Assembly: GCF_030345075.1 (NCBI RefSeq)
Contig: NZ_CP128361.1
Location: 434,001 to 498,000 of the forward strand
Direction of reading: 5' to 3'
DNA from: Solwaraspora sp. WMMA2065
GTDB lineage: Bacteria; Actinomycetota; Actinomycetes; Mycobacteriales; Micromonosporaceae
DNA: 64,000 nucleotides
Position numbers and translations under genes: made by a program. Shown in pieces: positions 1 through 8,495 of the stretch. Under the pieces are notes generated by a model, which saw only the letters and a program-made list of their open reading frames with translations, had not been told where the DNA came from and ran no database searches. How positions within the stretch are numbered: position 1 is the first letter of the stretch; every line of letters begins with the position of its first letter.

Positions 1-1328
1 GGCAGGTCTTCGACTGTCCAGGCCCGAGGGTCGGCGCGTTGCAGCGTACGGATCTCGGCCGGGTCGAGCCACGGCGCGCACCGGCGCAGGTAGGCCGGGA
101 CCGACCACAGGTCGGCGACGATGTCGGCCGGGTCGAGCAGCGGCCAGGCCCGGTTGACCGCCGTACGCAGCGACCGGTTCTGGTCCAGTGCGGCGCGGAC
201 CTGGTCTTCCGGCTCGTCGCCGTCGTAGCGACCGACCAGAATGGTCAGCAGTTCGTCCATGATCTGCTCGCGGGCCTCGTTGTGCGGCACACCCGGCCCG
301 GGTGCGGCGAACGCGTCGGCCCAGTCGCCGGGAGTGATGGTCAGCTCGGTCCAACCGGTGGCCACCGTCGTCGCGGTCTGCGGCGGCTCCTCGTAGAACC
401 GGACGGCCGCCTCGACCGCCGCCTCCCACCGCGCCGACGACTTCAGCCGGGCCACCTCAGGGTCGGGTTCGGCCGCTGCGCCTGCACCCTCGGCGACCAG
501 GCCGGCCAGGGTGCAGGTCTGCACGTCGTCCTCGCCGAGGTTGGGCAGGACGTCGGCGACGTACGCCAGATAGGGCTGGTGCGGTCCGACGAACAGCACC
601 CCGCCGCGACGCTGGCCGAGTCGGGGGTCGTGGTAGCGCAGGTACGCGGTGCGGTGCAGGGCGACGACGGTCTTGCCGGTGCCGGGTCCGCCGTCGACGA
701 CGAGGGCACCAGCCGAGCCGGCGCGGATGATGGCGTCCTGGTCGGCGGCGATGGTGGCCAGCACGTCGCGCATCCGGTCCGACCGGTGCCCGCCGAGGCT
801 GGCGATGAAGGCCGACTGGTCGTCGAGGGCGGCGTGCCCGTCGAGCGCGTCGGCGCTGAACACCTCGTCCCAGTAGTCGCTGATCCGGCCCATCGTCCAG
901 TGGTAACGCCGACGGCTGACCAGGCACATCGGGTTGCCGTGGGTGGCGCCGAAGAACGGCTCGGCGGCGGGGGAGCGCCAGTCGAGCAGCAGTTGACGGC
1001 CGGTGTCGTCGGTCAGCCCCTGCCGTCCGACGTACACCGGGTTCGAACGGTCGTCGGGGACCATCCGGCCAAGACACAGGTCGAGGCCGAACCGGCGCAG
1101 CGCCCGCAGCCGTACGGTGAGCCGACGGACCTCCTGGTCGCGGTCCAACGCCCGCTGGCCCCCGCCGGCCGGTGCCTTCCGGGCCCCGTCGAGCCGCTCC
1201 GAAAGGTCGGTGGCCAGCTAATCGAGGCGGTGTGCGACGGCCGCGAAATGCCGTTCGTCGTCGGCGATCAGTTTCGGGTCGGCCTTGGCGTGCAGCCGGT
1301 CGGGGAGATCGAACGCTCTGGTGGTCAA
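1..1328 (-). pseudogene. helR: HelR-family RNA polymerase-recycling helicase, 3' end beyond window, in-frame amber stop
   Basis: Superfamily-1 UvrD-like ATPase of the HelR type, which displaces rifamycins from RNA polymerase. A TTG start at 1328-1326, preceded by GAGGTG, gives the family N-terminus (FDLPDRL, KADP, IADDERHFAA). Codon 37 is TAG (complement of 1220-1218). The same frame then continues open to base 3 with the expected sequence: LSERLDGA, RDQEVRRL, DWRSPAAEPFFGATHGNP, the Walker A motif GGPGTGKT and LFVGPHQPYLAYV. No other stop or frameshift is visible. The TAG sits where a CAG would keep the helix, so a single C-to-T change is the simplest origin. The gene may be dead, may restart just downstream, or the stop may be a sequencing error. 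The C-terminal helicase half lies outside the window. Confidence 0.85.
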
Positions 1329-1438
1329 CGGGCGCACCTCGATCAGCTCCATTCTCGGGTCGGCGGAAAAGCGCAGCATCCAGCGATTGGCAAATGCCGG
1401 AGAACTGGCGTAGGAACGCGATTGTGCGCGACGACCCG

Positions 1439-1455
1439 GGTCTTGCCGCAAGACC
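1439..1455 (-). promoter_or_regulatory. Rifamycin-associated element (RAE)-like palindrome upstream of helR
   Basis: Perfect inverted repeat GGTCTTGC-C-GCAAGACC centred at 1447. It lies about 110 bases upstream of the helR start and reads TTGCGGCAA in its core on the helR strand. That core is the hallmark of the rifamycin-associated element that drives rifamycin-inducible resistance genes, including helR, in actinomycetes. Role inferred from match and position. Confidence 0.75.
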
Positions 1456-1575
1456 ACCTATGCGCTATATGTTGATAGTGGCGGCAGTAAGGGAGCAAAT
1501 TTAGTCCCCCTGGCCACCAAGCCCAACGGGTGCCGCTGACCCGTCGTCCGCTTCGATGGTGACGGCGCAAGGTTC

Positions 1576-1591
1576 CTACCGCTGGTAGCAT
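1576..1591 (+). promoter_or_regulatory. vapB promoter with overlapping operator; leaderless start
   Basis: A -10 like TAGCAT (1586-1591) lies seven bases before the antitoxin ATG, so transcription would begin at the start codon and give a leaderless mRNA. The inverted repeat CTACC-GCT-GGTAG (1576-1588) overlaps the -10, as expected for an operator repressed by the antitoxin. No clear -35 is seen. Confidence 0.5.
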
Positions 1592-1598
1592 TGGCCGT

Positions 1599-2003
1599 AT
1601 GGCTGTCGAACCGCTCCCACCGGGCGCGGGCGACCCTGCGGATCGCCTGCGTCTGATGCTCCCGGAAGTCCTGGAGGCGATTCGTGACCCTGGGGCAGCG
1701 TCGCCCGACCTGCTGGCTGAGTTGGAAGCAGCCGTCGTGGGCGAGGCGTCCGGCGCTGGCCGCAGGCTCCGGCTGGTCGGCCGCGCACGCAAAGTGAGTG
1801 TGTCGATGCCAGAAGACTTGACTATCGCCGTGCAGCAGCGGGTGGGCCGGGGGGAGTTCAGCCAGTACGTGACTGAAGCGGTCGCTCGACAGCTTGAGTC
1901 GGATCTCATCGGGGAGCTTTCGGATCTCCTCCGCTCGGAGCACGGACCTGTGCCACCTGACGCGTTGGACGAGGCGAGGGCGTCATGGCCAGACGGGCGG
2001 TAG
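1599..2003 (+). CDS. vapB: VapB-like antitoxin with ribbon-helix-helix domain
   Basis: This 134-residue protein is the likely antitoxin of a type II pair. Residues about 65-100 (KVSVSMPEDL, then SQYVTEAVARQLE) have the basic beta-strand plus two-helix pattern of a ribbon-helix-helix DNA-binding domain. The acidic C-terminal tail (residues about 103-134) would wrap the toxin. There is no Shine-Dalgarno; the ATG is seven bases from a -10-like box, suggesting leaderless translation. The last 19 bases overlap the PIN-domain gene, a normal arrangement for co-translated antitoxin and toxin. The RHH family assignment is by pattern only, so the subfamily is uncertain. Confidence 0.75.
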   Translation: MAVEPLPPGAGDPADRLRLMLPEVLEAIRDPGAASPDLLAELEAAVVGEASGAGRRLRLVGRARKVSVSMPEDLTIAVQQRVGRGEFSQYVTEAVARQLESDLIGELSDLLRSEHGPVPPDALDEARASWPDGR

Positions 2004-2419
2004 GAACAGGCGGCACGCTGGTACTCGACAGCGAAGGCCTGGTAAAGCTCGCACAGGGCGACAACAAGTCGAGGGCCTTCCTGGAGGCGGCCCGGGAACG
2101 CGGCGCCAGGGTCGTGGCGAGTGCTGTCACGCTGACGGAGGTCCTTCGAGGTGGGCCGCGTGATGCCCGCCTCCACAGGGTGCTGTCGAGGATCGTGGTG
2201 CAGCCGGTGAGCCCGCAGATCGGCAGGCGGGCAGGTGAACTTCTCGGAGCGACCGGGCTGTCGGGGCACCGTTGTGCCATCGACGCGGTGGTTGCCGTTA
2301 CCGCTTTGGAGATGCCGCGTCCCGTCGTGCTGCTGACCAGCGACCCGGACGACATGAACCGCCTCGTCGAGGAGCTGGACCGGCCGAAGGAGCAGCGGGT
2401 CGTGGTGGTGCACGTCTGA
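1985..2419 (+). CDS. vapC: VapC-like PIN-domain ribonuclease toxin
   Basis: This 144-residue protein has the PIN-domain layout. An N-terminal Asp follows a hydrophobic strand (LVLDSEGL, D15), TEVLRGG supplies a conserved Glu (E52), CAIDAVVA supplies a third acid (D100), and LLTSDPDD near 117-123 supplies the last. These acids hold Mg2+ in VapC toxins, which usually cut tRNA or rRNA. All expected acids are present, so the toxin looks intact. It overlaps the upstream antitoxin by 19 bases. The pair stands between helR and a biosynthetic cluster, a typical accessory-region setting. Confidence 0.85.
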   Translation: MARRAVGTGGTLVLDSEGLVKLAQGDNKSRAFLEAARERGARVVASAVTLTEVLRGGPRDARLHRVLSRIVVQPVSPQIGRRAGELLGATGLSGHRCAIDAVVAVTALEMPRPVVLLTSDPDDMNRLVEELDRPKEQRVVVVHV

Positions 2420-2522
2420 CGGCTCACGTCGCGCCGCGGATAGATCACCTGGGCTCCGCGCGCCGAGGCGTCACACCGGTGGCGAAGTCAGTGGGCCACG
2501 GTCAGGCCGGCGACGACCGCCG

Positions 2523-3935
2523 TCACGGTTGCGATGTCGTCCTGGTCAGGTTCGGGCCGGCGACCAGGCAGGCGATGCTGCCCAGCACGGCCACCCCGGC
2601 CAGCAGCAGCATCGCCGCGCGGGCCGCCCCGACGGTGACGACCTCGCCGATCTGATTGTGCAGCAGGGCACCGACGGCCGCGGCGCCCAGCATCGAACCG
2701 ATCTGCAACGAGGTGATCAGCACCCCGGACGCGGCGCCGGCCTGCTGCTGTTCGACGTCGGACAACGCGACCACCGCCAGCGGGGTGAACAGGAAAGCGT
2801 TGCCGACACCGATGACGCACATCGGGGCGACGAACGCCGTCCACGTCGCACCGTCGCGCATCTCGACCGCGGCCCACGCCATGCCGGCGACGGTGGCCAC
2901 CGCCCCGACCAGCAGCAGGTAGCGTCCCTGGACCCGGTCGGCGAGTTTGCCGGCCACCGGGTCGAGCAGGGTGGAGAACAGTGACGCCGGCACGATCATC
3001 AGCCCGGCGGCCCACGCGTCGAGGCCGAGCACCTGCTGGAAGTACAGCGACAGCACCAGCACCAGGCCGATGACGGTGCCGGAGGTGGTCAGCGAGAAGC
3101 CGTTCATCAGCGGGAAGTTGCGCTGCCGGAACAGGGTGAACGGCACCAGCGGCTCCCGGTCCTGGCGGCGGCGCTGCTGCGCGAGGAAGGCCGCCACGCA
3201 CACCCCGGACACGCCGAGCGTCGCCCAGATACCGGCGTTCCAGCCGTACCGTTCGCCCTGGCTGATGCCGAACGCCAGGCAGAACAACACCGCCGAGGCC
3301 AGCACCACACCGGTCACGTCGAGCCGGCGGCGGACGCGTTGCGCGACCTCGGGCAGCACGAGCCGGCCGACCACGAGCATCAGCAACCCGAGCGGTAGGT
3401 TCAGCCAGAAGATCCACCGCCAGTCGAGGGTGCTGACCAGCACCCCGCCGGCGGCCGGTCCGCTGATCGCGGCGATCCCGCCGACCGCGCCCCGGATGCC
3501 GAACGCCGTGCCCCGGCGGTCCGGTGGGAAGGCCTCCATCAGCAGGGCGAGGGTCTGCGGGGTGAGTAGCGCCGCGCCGAGACCCTGCACCGCGCGGGCA
3601 GCGATCAGCTGGCCGGGCCCCTGGGCCAGGCCCGCCGCGACACTGGCGGCGGTGAAGACGGCGACCCCGATCAGGAAGATCCGCCGACGGCCGTAGAGGT
3701 CACCGAGCCGGCCGGCAGTGATCAGAGCCATCGCCAGCAGGAAGATGTAGGCGCTCAGCGACCACACCACCTGGTCGGCCGACGCGTCGAGGTCGGCCAT
3801 GATGCTGGGTACCGCGACGGCGAGCACCGCCACGTCGAGCTGGGTGAGGAAGTACGCCAACGACAGGACGGCCAGCACCGCCCACGGGTTGCCGCGCAGT
3901 CTGGTCAACAGCTTCGGCTCGCTCACGGTCGTCAT
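2523..3935 (-). CDS. MFS drug:H+ antiporter (DHA2/EmrB-QacA type), cluster exporter
   Basis: Inner-membrane exporter of 470 residues. About 14 hydrophobic segments fit the 14-helix DHA2 group. The motif-A loop (GRLGDLYGRRR) follows helix 2, and the antiporter motif C appears as AAISGPAAGGVLV in helix 5. The start ATG overlaps the stop of the upstream adenylating enzyme by four bases, so it is the last gene of the six-gene cluster. Translational coupling suggests it exports the product or gives self-resistance. The substrate cannot be read from sequence. Confidence 0.9.
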   Translation of the reverse strand: MTTVSEPKLLTRLRGNPWAVLAVLSLAYFLTQLDVAVLAVAVPSIMADLDASADQVVWSLSAYIFLLAMALITAGRLGDLYGRRRIFLIGVAVFTAASVAAGLAQGPGQLIAARAVQGLGAALLTPQTLALLMEAFPPDRRGTAFGIRGAVGGIAAISGPAAGGVLVSTLDWRWIFWLNLPLGLLMLVVGRLVLPEVAQRVRRRLDVTGVVLASAVLFCLAFGISQGERYGWNAGIWATLGVSGVCVAAFLAQQRRRQDREPLVPFTLFRQRNFPLMNGFSLTTSGTVIGLVLVLSLYFQQVLGLDAWAAGLMIVPASLFSTLLDPVAGKLADRVQGRYLLLVGAVATVAGMAWAAVEMRDGATWTAFVAPMCVIGVGNAFLFTPLAVVALSDVEQQQAGAASGVLITSLQIGSMLGAAAVGALLHNQIGEVVTVGAARAAMLLLAGVAVLGSIACLVAGPNLTRTTSQP

Positions 3936-5092
3936 CCGGTCGGCTCCAGCCAGATCATCGGGGGGATCTTGTTGGTGCGTTCCACCCGGCGCAGCCGCGG
4001 CACCTGCTCGACGGCGACCGCCGTCGGGTGGTGCCGGGCGACGACGCCCAGATCGTAGAACTGGTGCAGCAGCCGGGTGCGTACCGCCGCCGGGTCGGCG
4101 TCCCCGGTGTAGTGCACGGTCACCGCGCTGACCGAGTGGCGTTCACCGGCGGCCCGCCGCAGCAGCAGCTGTGCGTCGCGTACCCCTGGTGCGGCGCGGA
4201 CGATGTCCAGCACCGTACCGATGCCGACCAGCGCGCCGTGCAGCTTGATCGCGTCGTCGGCGCGGCCCCGCACCCGCAGCGCGTCCGGTCGGCCGCAGAC
4301 ACAGGTCGCCGCCGCGACCCGGTCGCCGAGCCGGTACCTTACGGTCGGCACCGTCCAGCCGTCACCCACTCTGGACAGCAGGGCGCCGGCGTCGTCGAGC
4401 TCGAGCACCTGGTCGGGCATCAGGTGCAGCACCGAGGGGTCGCAGGCCGGGGTGTTCGTGGCGATGACGTACGTTTCGACCGAGCCGTAGTTGCCCCATA
4501 GCTGGACCTGCGGGAACGCCTTCCGCACGATGGTCGCCTTCTCCTCGGTCCACGGCTCGGCCATCCAGATGATTTTTGCGATCGGGGTGGCCGCGCCCGC
4601 GTCGAGTACGCCCCGGGCCAGGTCGGCCAGGGCCGTCGGGGTGCCGGCGACCGCGTTGACGCCGAGCCGACGCAGGGTCGGCAGCCAGCCATCGACCTCC
4701 TCGGGGGTGATCGGACCGAACGGTGCCACGTCGGCGCCGCAGCGTCCGGCCAGCTCCTGCATGTAGTAGTGCGACGCCCACAGCCTTCCGGGGGTGAACA
4801 GGTTGAGCAGGAGGTCACCGCCGACCAGCGGTCGCCACTGCTGCAGCAGCCGGTCGATGGCCTGGTGGTACGCCACGTAGGTGAGCTTGGGCTGCCCGGT
4901 GGTGCCGCCGCTGGACAGCAGCAGTGCACCGGTCCGCCGGGTCACCGCGTGGGAGACGGCGAAGATCTCGTCCGGTCCGGTGACCGGCAGGTCGGCGAGT
5001 CCGGCGGCGGCGTCCGGCACGGCCGGGGCACCGGCGGCGGCGTTACGTCGGGCCTGGTCGCGCAGCGCGTCCCAGGGCACCGCGCCGATCAT
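3932..5092 (-). CDS. PaaK-like adenylate-forming enzyme
   Basis: Compact 386-residue member of the ANL superfamily resembling phenylacetate-CoA ligase and coenzyme F390 synthetase. The phosphate loop SSGGTTGQPK is at residues 60-69, the aryl/adenylate motif NYGSVET at 201-207, a CVCGR motif at 264-268 and the hinge RADDAIKLHG at about 277-286. It should activate a carboxylate as an acyl-AMP, with CoA or an amine as acceptor; the substrate is unknown. ATGA overlaps join it to the ATP-grasp gene upstream and the exporter downstream. The cluster has no carrier protein, so the activated acid probably goes to CoA or directly to a nucleophile (inference). Confidence 0.85.
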   Translation of the reverse strand: MIGAVPWDALRDQARRNAAAGAPAVPDAAAGLADLPVTGPDEIFAVSHAVTRRTGALLLSSGGTTGQPKLTYVAYHQAIDRLLQQWRPLVGGDLLLNLFTPGRLWASHYYMQELAGRCGADVAPFGPITPEEVDGWLPTLRRLGVNAVAGTPTALADLARGVLDAGAATPIAKIIWMAEPWTEEKATIVRKAFPQVQLWGNYGSVETYVIATNTPACDPSVLHLMPDQVLELDDAGALLSRVGDGWTVPTVRYRLGDRVAAATCVCGRPDALRVRGRADDAIKLHGALVGIGTVLDIVRAAPGVRDAQLLLRRAAGERHSVSAVTVHYTGDADPAAVRTRLLHQFYDLGVVARHHPTAVAVEQVPRLRRVERTNKIPPMIWLEPTG

Positions 5093-6114
5093 CCCTGCCG
5101 CCGACGCGGCTGGTCGTCGCCAGCGGCGTGCCACCGGGCGAATCCGGCCAGGTACGCCTCGAACCGGGCCCGCACGATCGCCCGGGCGGCGGCGTCCTGC
5201 TCGGGAATGCCGTTGAACGCGACCGCGCCGTCGAGTTCGATCTCCGACACCCAGTGCCGCTCGCCGTCGAAGAGGAAGTCCAGAGTGAAGTACGGCGTGG
5301 GCAGCCGTTCGGCGACGTAGGCGACGGTGTCGGCGAGTTCCGGCGGCAGAGCGGAGTAGCCGCGTTCGTGCCGACCGCCGCTGGCCTTGGTGACGGCCAG
5401 GCAGTAGCCGTCCTTGTAGCCGTACAGCACGGTGTGCGCCTGCCCGTCGACGACGTACACCCGCTGTTCGCGTACCACCTTGAGGTAGGGCTGGGCGACC
5501 AGCGCGGTGTCCGAGCCACCGGCGAGTCCGATAAGGCCTTTCAGGTCGTGCATGTTGTGCACCACTGAGATGCCCAGGCCCATGCCCCAGTAGGCGGGTT
5601 TGACGATCAACGGGAACGGCAGCGCGGCGAGCGCGGCGTCGCTGCGCCCGGCCATCGCCTCCCGGCCGCTGCCCACCCGGACCGTCGGCAGCAGCGGGAT
5701 CGGACTGCCGGCCAGGTGCACCACGCTGGCCAGCTTGTCCTCGCCGATGTAGGACAGCGCCGGTGGGATCGGCAGGTAGAAGCCGAGCCGTTCCAGAATG
5801 GTGAACAGGAACACCTGGTTGCACACGTCCTGGGTCTGGTGCGGCAGGGAGTACAGCGAGGTGACGAAGATGGTGTCGGCCGGGGTGACCGGCGCACCGT
5901 CGAGGTAGACCTTGGGCCGCCCCGGGTCGGTCGCGTCGACCGCGACTTCTTCGGGCTTGTTCACCGTGAACTCCAGGCCCAGGTCGGCGGCGATCTCCTG
6001 GTACGGCCCCCAGACCGCATCCTGCTCGGCCTGCCGCAGCCAGGCGGTGCCCCGGTCGGGGTAGATCCAGCTCAGGCGCCGCGCCGTACCGGGCGCGGCC
6101 GGGTGGTCGGTCAA
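5089..6114 (-). CDS. ATP-grasp ligase
   Basis: This 341-residue ATP-grasp protein would join a carboxylate to an amine or thiol through an acyl-phosphate. The ATP-binding strand is LIVKPAYWGMGLG at about residues 169-181, and the metal-binding segment is SEIELDGAVAFNG at about 290-302. A conserved N-terminal domain precedes it. I chose the TTG start at 6114 because AAGGGAGAGG sits just upstream. A 72-base gap separates it from the hydrolase gene, the only real gap in the cluster, and its stop overlaps the next start (ATGA). ATP-grasp ligases beside stand-alone adenylating enzymes occur in small peptide pathways such as dapdiamide; similarity to those products is not implied. Confidence 0.85.
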   Translation of the reverse strand: MTDHPAAPGTARRLSWIYPDRGTAWLRQAEQDAVWGPYQEIAADLGLEFTVNKPEEVAVDATDPGRPKVYLDGAPVTPADTIFVTSLYSLPHQTQDVCNQVFLFTILERLGFYLPIPPALSYIGEDKLASVVHLAGSPIPLLPTVRVGSGREAMAGRSDAALAALPFPLIVKPAYWGMGLGISVVHNMHDLKGLIGLAGGSDTALVAQPYLKVVREQRVYVVDGQAHTVLYGYKDGYCLAVTKASGGRHERGYSALPPELADTVAYVAERLPTPYFTLDFLFDGERHWVSEIELDGAVAFNGIPEQDAAARAIVRARFEAYLAGFARWHAAGDDQPRRRQG

Positions 6115-6186
6115 TGCCCTCTCCCTTGCGGTGTGGTGCGGGTTCGCGTCGGTGGTCCGGGCGGACGACGGTGCCCGGCGGATGAT

Positions 6187-7011
6187 TCAGGTAGCCACCG
6201 GGTGGTCGACGAAGGCCGACACGAGGTCCGCGAACCGGTCAGGTTCCTCGACGAACGGCAGATGGCCGCTGCCGGGGAACACCTCCAGCCGGGACGCCGG
6301 TATCGCCGAGCGCAGCCACCCGCCGACCTCGCCGGGGTAGACCTGGCTGTGCGCTCCGTGGACGAGCAGCGTCGGTACGCTGATCCGGCGCAGCCGGTCA
6401 CGCCAGTCCACGGTGAGCGCCTCGGCGAGTAGCGCCCGTACGGCGTCCGGGTCGCACCGGCGGGTCTGGTCGATGAGGTCGGCCAGCGTCGTCGGGTCGG
6501 GGTCGGTGCCGGCGGCGAACGAGCCGCGGACCAGTGCGGCGGCGAAGGCGGGGTAGTCGTCGGTCACGCTGGCCAGGACGGCGTCGGCTCCGGCGGCGTC
6601 GAGGCTGCCGAAGGCCCCGTACGGCCAGTCGTCGTCGCACAGCAGCCGTGGCGTCTGTTCGACCGACACCAGGGCCCGGATCCGCGCGGCCCCGAACCGC
6701 TCCAGGTAGCCGTAGGCCACGGTCGCGCCGAGCGACCAGCCCAGCAGGGTGACGCCGGCCAGGTCGAGCTCTTCGATGGTGGTGTGCAGGTCCTCGGCGG
6801 CGCGGGTGAGGCTGGCCGGTCGGTCGGCTGTGGCGTTGTCGCCGTGTCCGGGTAGTTCGACGACCACCACCCGGTGCCGGGTGGCGAGCCGGGCCACCGC
6901 GGCGGAGAAGAACTCGGCGGTGGCGGCCAGCCCGGGCACCATGACCAGGGCCGGTCCGTGACCGCCCGTGACCAGCGCCGGTCCGTGACCGCGGTCCAGG
7001 TGCCGGGTCAT
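6187..7011 (-). CDS. Alpha/beta-fold hydrolase of the biosynthetic cluster
   Basis: Soluble hydrolase of 274 residues with an oxyanion loop MVPGLAATAEF (about 24-34), ELPGHGDN and the nucleophile elbow GWSLGA (Ser93). The catalytic histidine is in GSGHLPFVEEP near residue 250. The usual acid after the LLVHGAHS strand is not obvious. Such proteins act as thioesterases, cyclases or esterases, and here it may release or edit an acyl intermediate. The start ATG overlaps the stop of the acyl-AMP ligase (ATGA). Its N-terminus holds a short in-frame duplication: the peptide GHGPALV occurs twice, nine residues apart. Confidence 0.8.
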   Translation of the reverse strand: MTRHLDRGHGPALVTGGHGPALVMVPGLAATAEFFSAAVARLATRHRVVVVELPGHGDNATADRPASLTRAAEDLHTTIEELDLAGVTLLGWSLGATVAYGYLERFGAARIRALVSVEQTPRLLCDDDWPYGAFGSLDAAGADAVLASVTDDYPAFAAALVRGSFAAGTDPDPTTLADLIDQTRRCDPDAVRALLAEALTVDWRDRLRRISVPTLLVHGAHSQVYPGEVGGWLRSAIPASRLEVFPGSGHLPFVEEPDRFADLVSAFVDHPVAT

Positions 7012-8495
7012 CGGCTGCCTCCGACCAGTCCGAGTCGCGTGCGGAGCAACGGTTTGTCGATTTTGCCGACCGGGGTACGGGGCATCGCGGCGACGGCGTG
7101 CGCCGAACCGGTCAGCCCGTGCCCGGAGAGCAGTTCCTCGACGGCCTTGACGGCCTCGTCGCCGGAGTGCCCGTCGGCGGCGACGACCGCCACGGCGACC
7201 GCGTCGCGGTAGTCGCCGGGGTGCACGGCCAGACTGACGGCCTGCGCCACCGCCTCGGCCGTGGCGAGTTGCTCGTCGAGCACCGGTGCCAGCATCGGCC
7301 CGTCCCGGGTGGCCAGCGTCTCGGACACCCGGCCCAGGATTCGGTAGCCGCCCTGCGGGGTGCGTTCGGCCACGTCCCCGGTCCAGAACTCGGGCGTGCG
7401 GAAGGTACGGGCGTTTGCCTGTGGCGCGTCGACGTACCCTTCGCTGGTGCAGTCCGAATAGAGCACCAGCTCCCCGACGTCGGGGTGACCGGGCACGAAG
7501 GTTTCCAGCCGGGTGCCGACGCCACGGACCGGGACCATGGCGGTGTCGGTCTGCGGTACGTCGTCCATGTTGCCCAGCGCCAGGCCGAACTCGGTCGAGC
7601 CGTAGATTTGCCGGATGTGTATGCCGAGTACGTCGGCGGCGTCCCGGACGATCGTCGGGCTGAGATAGGCACCACCGCACAGCGGGCGGCGCAGCGCCGA
7701 CAGCGGGAACCGGCCCTGGTGCCGGGCGGCGGCGACCAGATCGGCGTAGTGCTGCGGCAGGGCGCTGGTCACGGTCGCCTGGTGGGCGGCCAGTTGGGCC
7801 AGCAGCGTGCCGTCCGGTGCGTGCGGGTCGGCGAGCACCAGTTGTGCGCCGGACAGCAGCGCCGCGAACACGTGCAGGTCGGTGGCGTGTGCCACGTCGA
7901 GGGTGTGGCGGCAGAAGAAGACGTCGTCGGGGCGGATCCCGGTGTCGGCCAGCCAGCGGCGTCGTTCGGTGACGAAGCGGTCCTGCCGCCAGGCCATCAT
8001 CTTCGGGAAGCCGGTCGAGCCAGAGGTCCACAGTAGTCGGAAGACGGTAGCCGCTGCGGCGGTGGAGTCTGCGGTGTTGCCCGCGGTGGGCTCCGGCCAG
8101 GGTGTCGCGGCGGTCAGTGTGTCGAGGTCGACCGTGGCCGGTCCGTCGGCAGGGATCCGGCGGTGTCCGTCGGTGACCAGCAGTGCGGGACGGGCCCGGT
8201 CGAGAGCCGTCCGTACCCCGGCGTCGTCGAAGTTCGCCATCAGCGGTACGTAGCGGGCACCGAGCCGAGCCACCGCCAGGATCAGGCAGACGTAGCCGAT
8301 GCCGTTGCGCAGCACCACGGCGACGGTGTCGCCGGCCGCCACGCCGCGGGTGGCGAGTCCGGCGGCGACCCGGTCGGTCATCTCGACGAGCTCGCGGTAT
8401 GTCACGGCCGCGTCGTCGGTGGTGCACACCGCCACGGCGTCGGGTCGACGGCCGGCCATGTCACGGACGGCCTGGTAGAGCCCGGCAGCGGTCAC
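7008..8495 (-). CDS. Acyl-AMP ligase (ANL superfamily)
   Basis: Class I adenylate-forming enzyme of 495 residues. The phosphate loop WTSGSTGFPK is at 156-165, IYGSTEFG at about 297-304, the ATP-ribose Asp in FWTGD at about 370-374, the hinge at GRVSET and the C-terminal catalytic Lys in TPVGKID near residue 481. The hinge region SETLATRDG departs from the common DxIKxxG pattern, so substrate handling may be unusual. I chose the GTG start at 8495, which makes a 4-bp GTGA overlap with the methyltransferase like the other cluster junctions; an ATG at 8507 is the alternative. It is the second adenylating enzyme of the cluster. The substrate is unknown. Confidence 0.85.
   Translation of the reverse strand: MTAAGLYQAVRDMAGRRPDAVAVCTTDDAAVTYRELVEMTDRVAAGLATRGVAAGDTVAVVLRNGIGYVCLILAVARLGARYVPLMANFDDAGVRTALDRARPALLVTDGHRRIPADGPATVDLDTLTAATPWPEPTAGNTADSTAAAATVFRLLWTSGSTGFPKMMAWRQDRFVTERRRWLADTGIRPDDVFFCRHTLDVAHATDLHVFAALLSGAQLVLADPHAPDGTLLAQLAAHQATVTSALPQHYADLVAAARHQGRFPLSALRRPLCGGAYLSPTIVRDAADVLGIHIRQIYGSTEFGLALGNMDDVPQTDTAMVPVRGVGTRLETFVPGHPDVGELVLYSDCTSEGYVDAPQANARTFRTPEFWTGDVAERTPQGGYRILGRVSETLATRDGPMLAPVLDEQLATAEAVAQAVSLAVHPGDYRDAVAVAVVAADGHSGDEAVKAVEELLSGHGLTGSAHAVAAMPRTPVGKIDKPLLRTRLGLVGGSR

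Noticed and set aside
39-1475. A 478-codon plus-strand open frame
   Set aside because: It is antisense to the helR-type gene, Arg/Gly/Val-rich and without family signatures. High GC creates long false frames.
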